Shown in pieces: positions 61,102 through 64,000 of a stretch of DNA of 64,000 nucleotides. The stretch's first letter is position 1. Every line of letters starts with the position of its first letter. The stretch is from Balneolaceae bacterium UBA7797. GTDB taxonomy: Bacteria; Bacteroidota; Rhodothermia; Balneolales; Balneolaceae. Both the position numbers and the translations under genes were made by a program. The stretch is taken from positions 104,315 to 168,314 of the forward strand of contig DLCN01000015.1 in the NCBI GenBank assembly GCA_002480645.1. The letters are read 5' to 3'. A model generated the notes under the pieces. It was not told the origin of the DNA, did not search any database, and was given only the letters and a program-made list of their open reading frames with translations.

Positions 61102-62447
61102 TGCAGGGCAGGGCAGCGTTCAATCGCTGATTTGTATGACTTCTCAATGATATCGAGCCCTTCATCTAATTGTTCGTTGGTGATTGTAAGTGGTGGTCGG
61201 AAACGAACAGTCTTGTCACCACACGCGAGTATCATCAGACCATTTGAAATACAATCTTTGATTACGGCATCCCGCGAATGTGAATCAGGCAGGTCGATCG
61301 CAGAATAAAGTCCTTTCCCTCTTGGATTTGAGAAGTATTCGTACTTATCGGCTAAACCAACCAATTTTGATTGCAGATATTCACCGGTTTTGGCAGCGTT
61401 TGATACAAGATCTTCATCTTCGATCACATCCAGGATCTTACCGAAGCGAACCATATCAACAAGATTTCCTCCCCAGGTAGAATTTATACGGGAAGAGACT
61501 TTAAATACATTGGTTGGTACTTCGTCAATTCTGGTTCCTGCCAGAACCCCGCATACCTGTGCTTTTTTTCCAAAGGCAATAATATCAGGTTTTACAAAAT
61601 GCTCATGAGCCCAGAATTTACCTGTCAGACCAACTCCGGTTTGTACTTCGTCGTAGATCAGTAAGGCATCGTGCTTGTCTGCTAGTTGTCGTAACGCCTG
61701 ATGGAATTGTAATCTGAAATGGCGGTCGCCACCTTCTCCCTGAATGGGTTCAATCAAAATTGCAGCAATATCATCTTTATAGATCTCAAAATATCGTTCG
61801 ATCTGGGCTACAGCCAGGTGTTCTTGTTTCTTAACATCAGCAAGTGATTCCGGTGTCTCAGGGTACTGCATGGCAGGACTGATCACCCGGGGCCAGTCGA
61901 ACTTCGGGAAATATTTAACCTTATCGGGCAGCGTATTTGTTACAGACAAGGTATAACCACTTCGGCCATGAAATGCCTTTTCGAAGTGCAGGATCTTATG
62001 TCCTTTTTCTTCTCGATATCCTTTCTGAAAGTTTTTCTGAACTTTCCAGTCGAACGCGATCTTCATGGCATTTTCAACAGCCAAAGCTCCACCGGCAATA
62101 AAGAATGCATGAGGGAGATAATCCGGAACAGCCACCCGATCAAAAGAGGTCATGAACTCGGCATATTCTTCGGTATAAACATCAGAGTTTGAAGGTTTAT
62201 TTATAGCCACCTGACCTAATTTTGCAACAAAATCAGCATCACCCGCTAACTTTGGGTGATTCATCCCTAATGGATTAGAAGCAAAGAAAGTGAAGAAATC
62301 GAGATAATTTTTGCCACTCACTTTGTCTTTTAAATAGGCACCTTTGCTTTCCTTCAGATCCAGAACCATGTTCATTCCATCTGTGAGAATGTGCTTGCCT
62401 AATACTGAGCGTACTTTTTCCGGGTGAATAGTGTTGTTATCGGACAT
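61098..62447 (-). CDS. lat: L-lysine 6-transaminase
   Basis: Class III PLP aminotransferase of 449 residues that moves the epsilon-amino group of lysine to 2-oxoglutarate, giving allysine/piperideine-6-carboxylate. Family-specific motifs are FTFFASNPLGMNHPKL, AFFIAGGALAVENAMKIAFD, HFEKAFHGRSGYTLSVTNT, LLIYDEVQTGVGLTGKFW and the PLP Lys in IIAFGKKAQVCG. The N-terminal VRSVLGKHILTDGMNMVLDL is typical of LAT rather than GABA transaminases. It lies beside rocD on the same strand, about 90 bp apart. Confidence 0.93.
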   Translation of the reverse strand: MSDNNTIHPEKVRSVLGKHILTDGMNMVLDLKESKGAYLKDKVSGKNYLDFFTFFASNPLGMNHPKLAGDADFVAKLGQVAINKPSNSDVYTEEYAEFMTSFDRVAVPDYLPHAFFIAGGALAVENAMKIAFDWKVQKNFQKGYREEKGHKILHFEKAFHGRSGYTLSVTNTLPDKVKYFPKFDWPRVISPAMQYPETPESLADVKKQEHLAVAQIERYFEIYKDDIAAILIEPIQGEGGDRHFRLQFHQALRQLADKHDALLIYDEVQTGVGLTGKFWAHEHFVKPDIIAFGKKAQVCGVLAGTRIDEVPTNVFKVSSRINSTWGGNLVDMVRFGKILDVIEDEDLVSNAAKTGEYLQSKLVGLADKYEYFSNPRGKGLYSAIDLPDSHSRDAVIKDCISNGLMILACGDKTVRFRPPLTITNEQLDEGLDIIEKSYKSAIERCPALH

Positions 62448-62534
62448 TAACTAATATTTATACGGTTTTAAATTTCAGGCCTGAAACTAGGAAACTCCCA
62501 ACTTCAACTCAATCAAAAAAGCGCTTTTCTGATA

Positions 62535-63797
62535 TTATTTCACAAATTCAGTTAAGGTGGTTTTGATGATTGTTACACATTCCATAAGCTCAGATTCAGA
62601 CATCACCAGTGGGGGTGCAAAACGGATGATATTTCCATGCGTAGGTTTTGCTAACAGGCCATTTTCCTTCATGGCAACACAAAATCTCCAGGCAGTATCA
62701 CTGTTGGGGCTGTCATTGATGATCACAGCATTAAGTAAACCTTTTCCACGAACACTCAGGAACAGATCCGATTCATCAACCAATTTTTGCATCTCTGATC
62801 TGAATAGTTTGCCTAATTTCCGTGCATTTTGGGCGAGATGTTCCTCATTTACTACGTCTAAAGCAGCGATAGCTACCTTTGCGGCGAGTGGATTACCTCC
62901 GTATGTAGAACCGTGCTGTCCGGGTTTTATCACATTCATGATATCATCATCAGCTAAAACAGCAGAAACCGGATAAGCTCCACCCGATAACGCTTTCCCC
63001 AGAATGAGGATATCAGGTTTAACATAGGTTGAGCTTCGTTCACATGAGTTTTCACAGGTGCAATTTCCGCAAACTGCCAGTAATGAACCTGTTCGTGCTA
63101 TTCCTGTCTGTATTTCATCAGCTATGAACAGAACATTATGGTCGGCACAGAGTTCTTTTGCTCGGGAGATGTAGTCCTGATCCGGAACCACCACACCGGC
63201 TTCACCTTGTATCGGCTCCACCAGGAATCCTACAACGTGCTTATTTTTAAGTGCTTCAGACAATGCTTCCAGATCATTGTAGGGTATTTTTTGAAAACCG
63301 GGCGTATACGGACCGAAGTTCTTTTTAGCATCAGGGTCATTCGAAAATGAGATCACCGTTGTGGTTCTGCCATGGAAATTATCTTCACAAACAATGATGA
63401 TAGCTTCATTTTCAGGAATCCCTTTCTTTTCATAGCCCCATTTTCGACAGATTTTGATGGCTGTTTCTACTCCTTCAGCTCCGGTATTCATGGGAAGAAC
63501 CCGATCGAACCCAAAATACCGGGTAATATATTCTTCGAATTCACCCAGTACACTGTTATAAAAAGCGCGAGAGGTCAGGGTAAGAGTTTCAGCCTGATCC
63601 TGTAATGCTTTTACGATCTTTGGATGGCAGTGGCCTTGATTGACTGCTGAATACGCAGAAAGGAAATCGTAATACTTATTCCCTTCCGGATCCCAAACAA
63701 AAACTCCTTCACCTTTTGATAATACAACCGGTAGCGGATGGTAGTTATGGGCACCATACTTGTCTTCTAATGCAATTGCTTTGTCTGTAGATATCAT
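62535..63797 (-). CDS. rocD: ornithine--oxo-acid transaminase with a Cys-rich insert
   Basis: Class III PLP aminotransferase of 420 residues that converts ornithine to glutamate-5-semialdehyde/P5C. It has YGAHNYHPLPVVLSKGEGVF, FLSAYSAVNQGHCHPKI, NTGAEGVETAIKICRKWGY, FIADEIQTGIARTG and the PLP Lys268 in DILILGKALSGG. Between TGSLLAV and VKPD an extra loop carries four cysteines (C243, C246, C248, C252: CGNCTCENSC), absent from the B. subtilis and human enzymes as far as I recall. It could hold a metal or Fe-S cluster or form disulfides. It adjoins the lysine 6-transaminase gene. Confidence 0.93.
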   Translation of the reverse strand: MISTDKAIALEDKYGAHNYHPLPVVLSKGEGVFVWDPEGNKYYDFLSAYSAVNQGHCHPKIVKALQDQAETLTLTSRAFYNSVLGEFEEYITRYFGFDRVLPMNTGAEGVETAIKICRKWGYEKKGIPENEAIIIVCEDNFHGRTTTVISFSNDPDAKKNFGPYTPGFQKIPYNDLEALSEALKNKHVVGFLVEPIQGEAGVVVPDQDYISRAKELCADHNVLFIADEIQTGIARTGSLLAVCGNCTCENSCERSSTYVKPDILILGKALSGGAYPVSAVLADDDIMNVIKPGQHGSTYGGNPLAAKVAIAALDVVNEEHLAQNARKLGKLFRSEMQKLVDESDLFLSVRGKGLLNAVIINDSPNSDTAWRFCVAMKENGLLAKPTHGNIIRFAPPLVMSESELMECVTIIKTTLTEFVK

Positions 63798-63864
63798 AGT
63801 TAAATTTTTGAGTGAAGATAGGAGTTCTGCCTAGAAAAAGAAGGAGAATTAATTAAAGAAAAAC

Positions 63865-63896
63865 TTGGTGTTGGTGCTCATATTTGCGTATCTTTG
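63865..63896 (+). promoter_or_regulatory. putative promoter of the initiator tRNA
   Basis: TATCTTTG at 63889-63896 matches the -7 consensus TAnnTTTG exactly, with TTGG at 63865-63868 20 bp upstream. The mature tRNA begins 13 bp later. Confidence 0.55.
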
Positions 63897-63908
63897 TCAT
63901 CCTCAAAT

Positions 63909-63984
<76 letters not shown>

Positions 63985-64000
63985 ATGAAAAGCTCGTAAT

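Overview
The window is about 64 kb of moderately AT-rich chromosome. It most likely comes from a Balneola/Gracilimonas-like bacterium (Balneolota, near Bacteroidota and Rhodothermota). This rests on C-terminal type IX sorting domains that open with NYPNPFNP, CcoN and CcoO fused in one chain, a TonB-dependent receptor with a lipoprotein partner, weak Shine-Dalgarno sequences, and -7 boxes of the TAnnTTTG type. The genes are mostly housekeeping and envelope metabolism. There is no phage, insertion sequence or CRISPR array.

Layout. 0-6 kb: an HNH nuclease, small enzymes, a secreted SGNH hydrolase with a sorting domain, and a secreted beta-helix protein. 6-8.3 kb: mnmA and a DUF4412 protein. 8.3-12.2 kb: an ECF sigma/anti-sigma pair beside a multi-CHRD surface protein that is broken by a 4-bp tandem duplication. 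12.2-16.7 kb: a YyaL-type thioredoxin-domain protein, methylglyoxal synthase and a class III adenylate cyclase. 16.8-24.9 kb: ndk, a NamZ-type muramidase lipoprotein, an RlmB-type methyltransferase, a GDPD, pyrG, a NUDIX hydrolase and an orphan TPR histidine kinase. 25-34 kb: amidohydrolase and unknown lipoproteins, a YbjN-like secreted protein that seems to have lost its ATG, a radical SAM protein, and a TonB receptor paired with an SGNH-like lipoprotein lacking its catalytic residues. 34-44.7 kb: redox protein, pdxH, trmB, a TetR-fadE unit, an Lrp-methionine gamma-lyase unit, a LemA/TPM operon, a HAD nucleotidase and DinB. 44.7-48.6 kb: a tight operon of a double-DUF1080 protein and two Tat-exported Gfo/Idh/MocA oxidoreductases, suggesting 3-keto-glycoside chemistry. 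48.7-57.6 kb: a cbb3 oxidase operon led by an Rrf2 Fe-S-type regulator, including a 55-residue ccoS. 58-64 kb: purL, an SDR, lysine 6-transaminase, ornithine transaminase and an initiator tRNA.

The best leads are the Rrf2-led cbb3 operon with its 28-bp operator-like dyad, the fused DUF1080 operon, the TonB receptor with a dead SGNH partner and a perfect TGTGA-N6-TCACA site at its start, the frameshifted CHRD gene, and the apparent ATG-to-ATA start change in the YbjN-like gene. No completely new multi-gene system is evident. Assignments rest on reading motifs and context by eye, without database searches.
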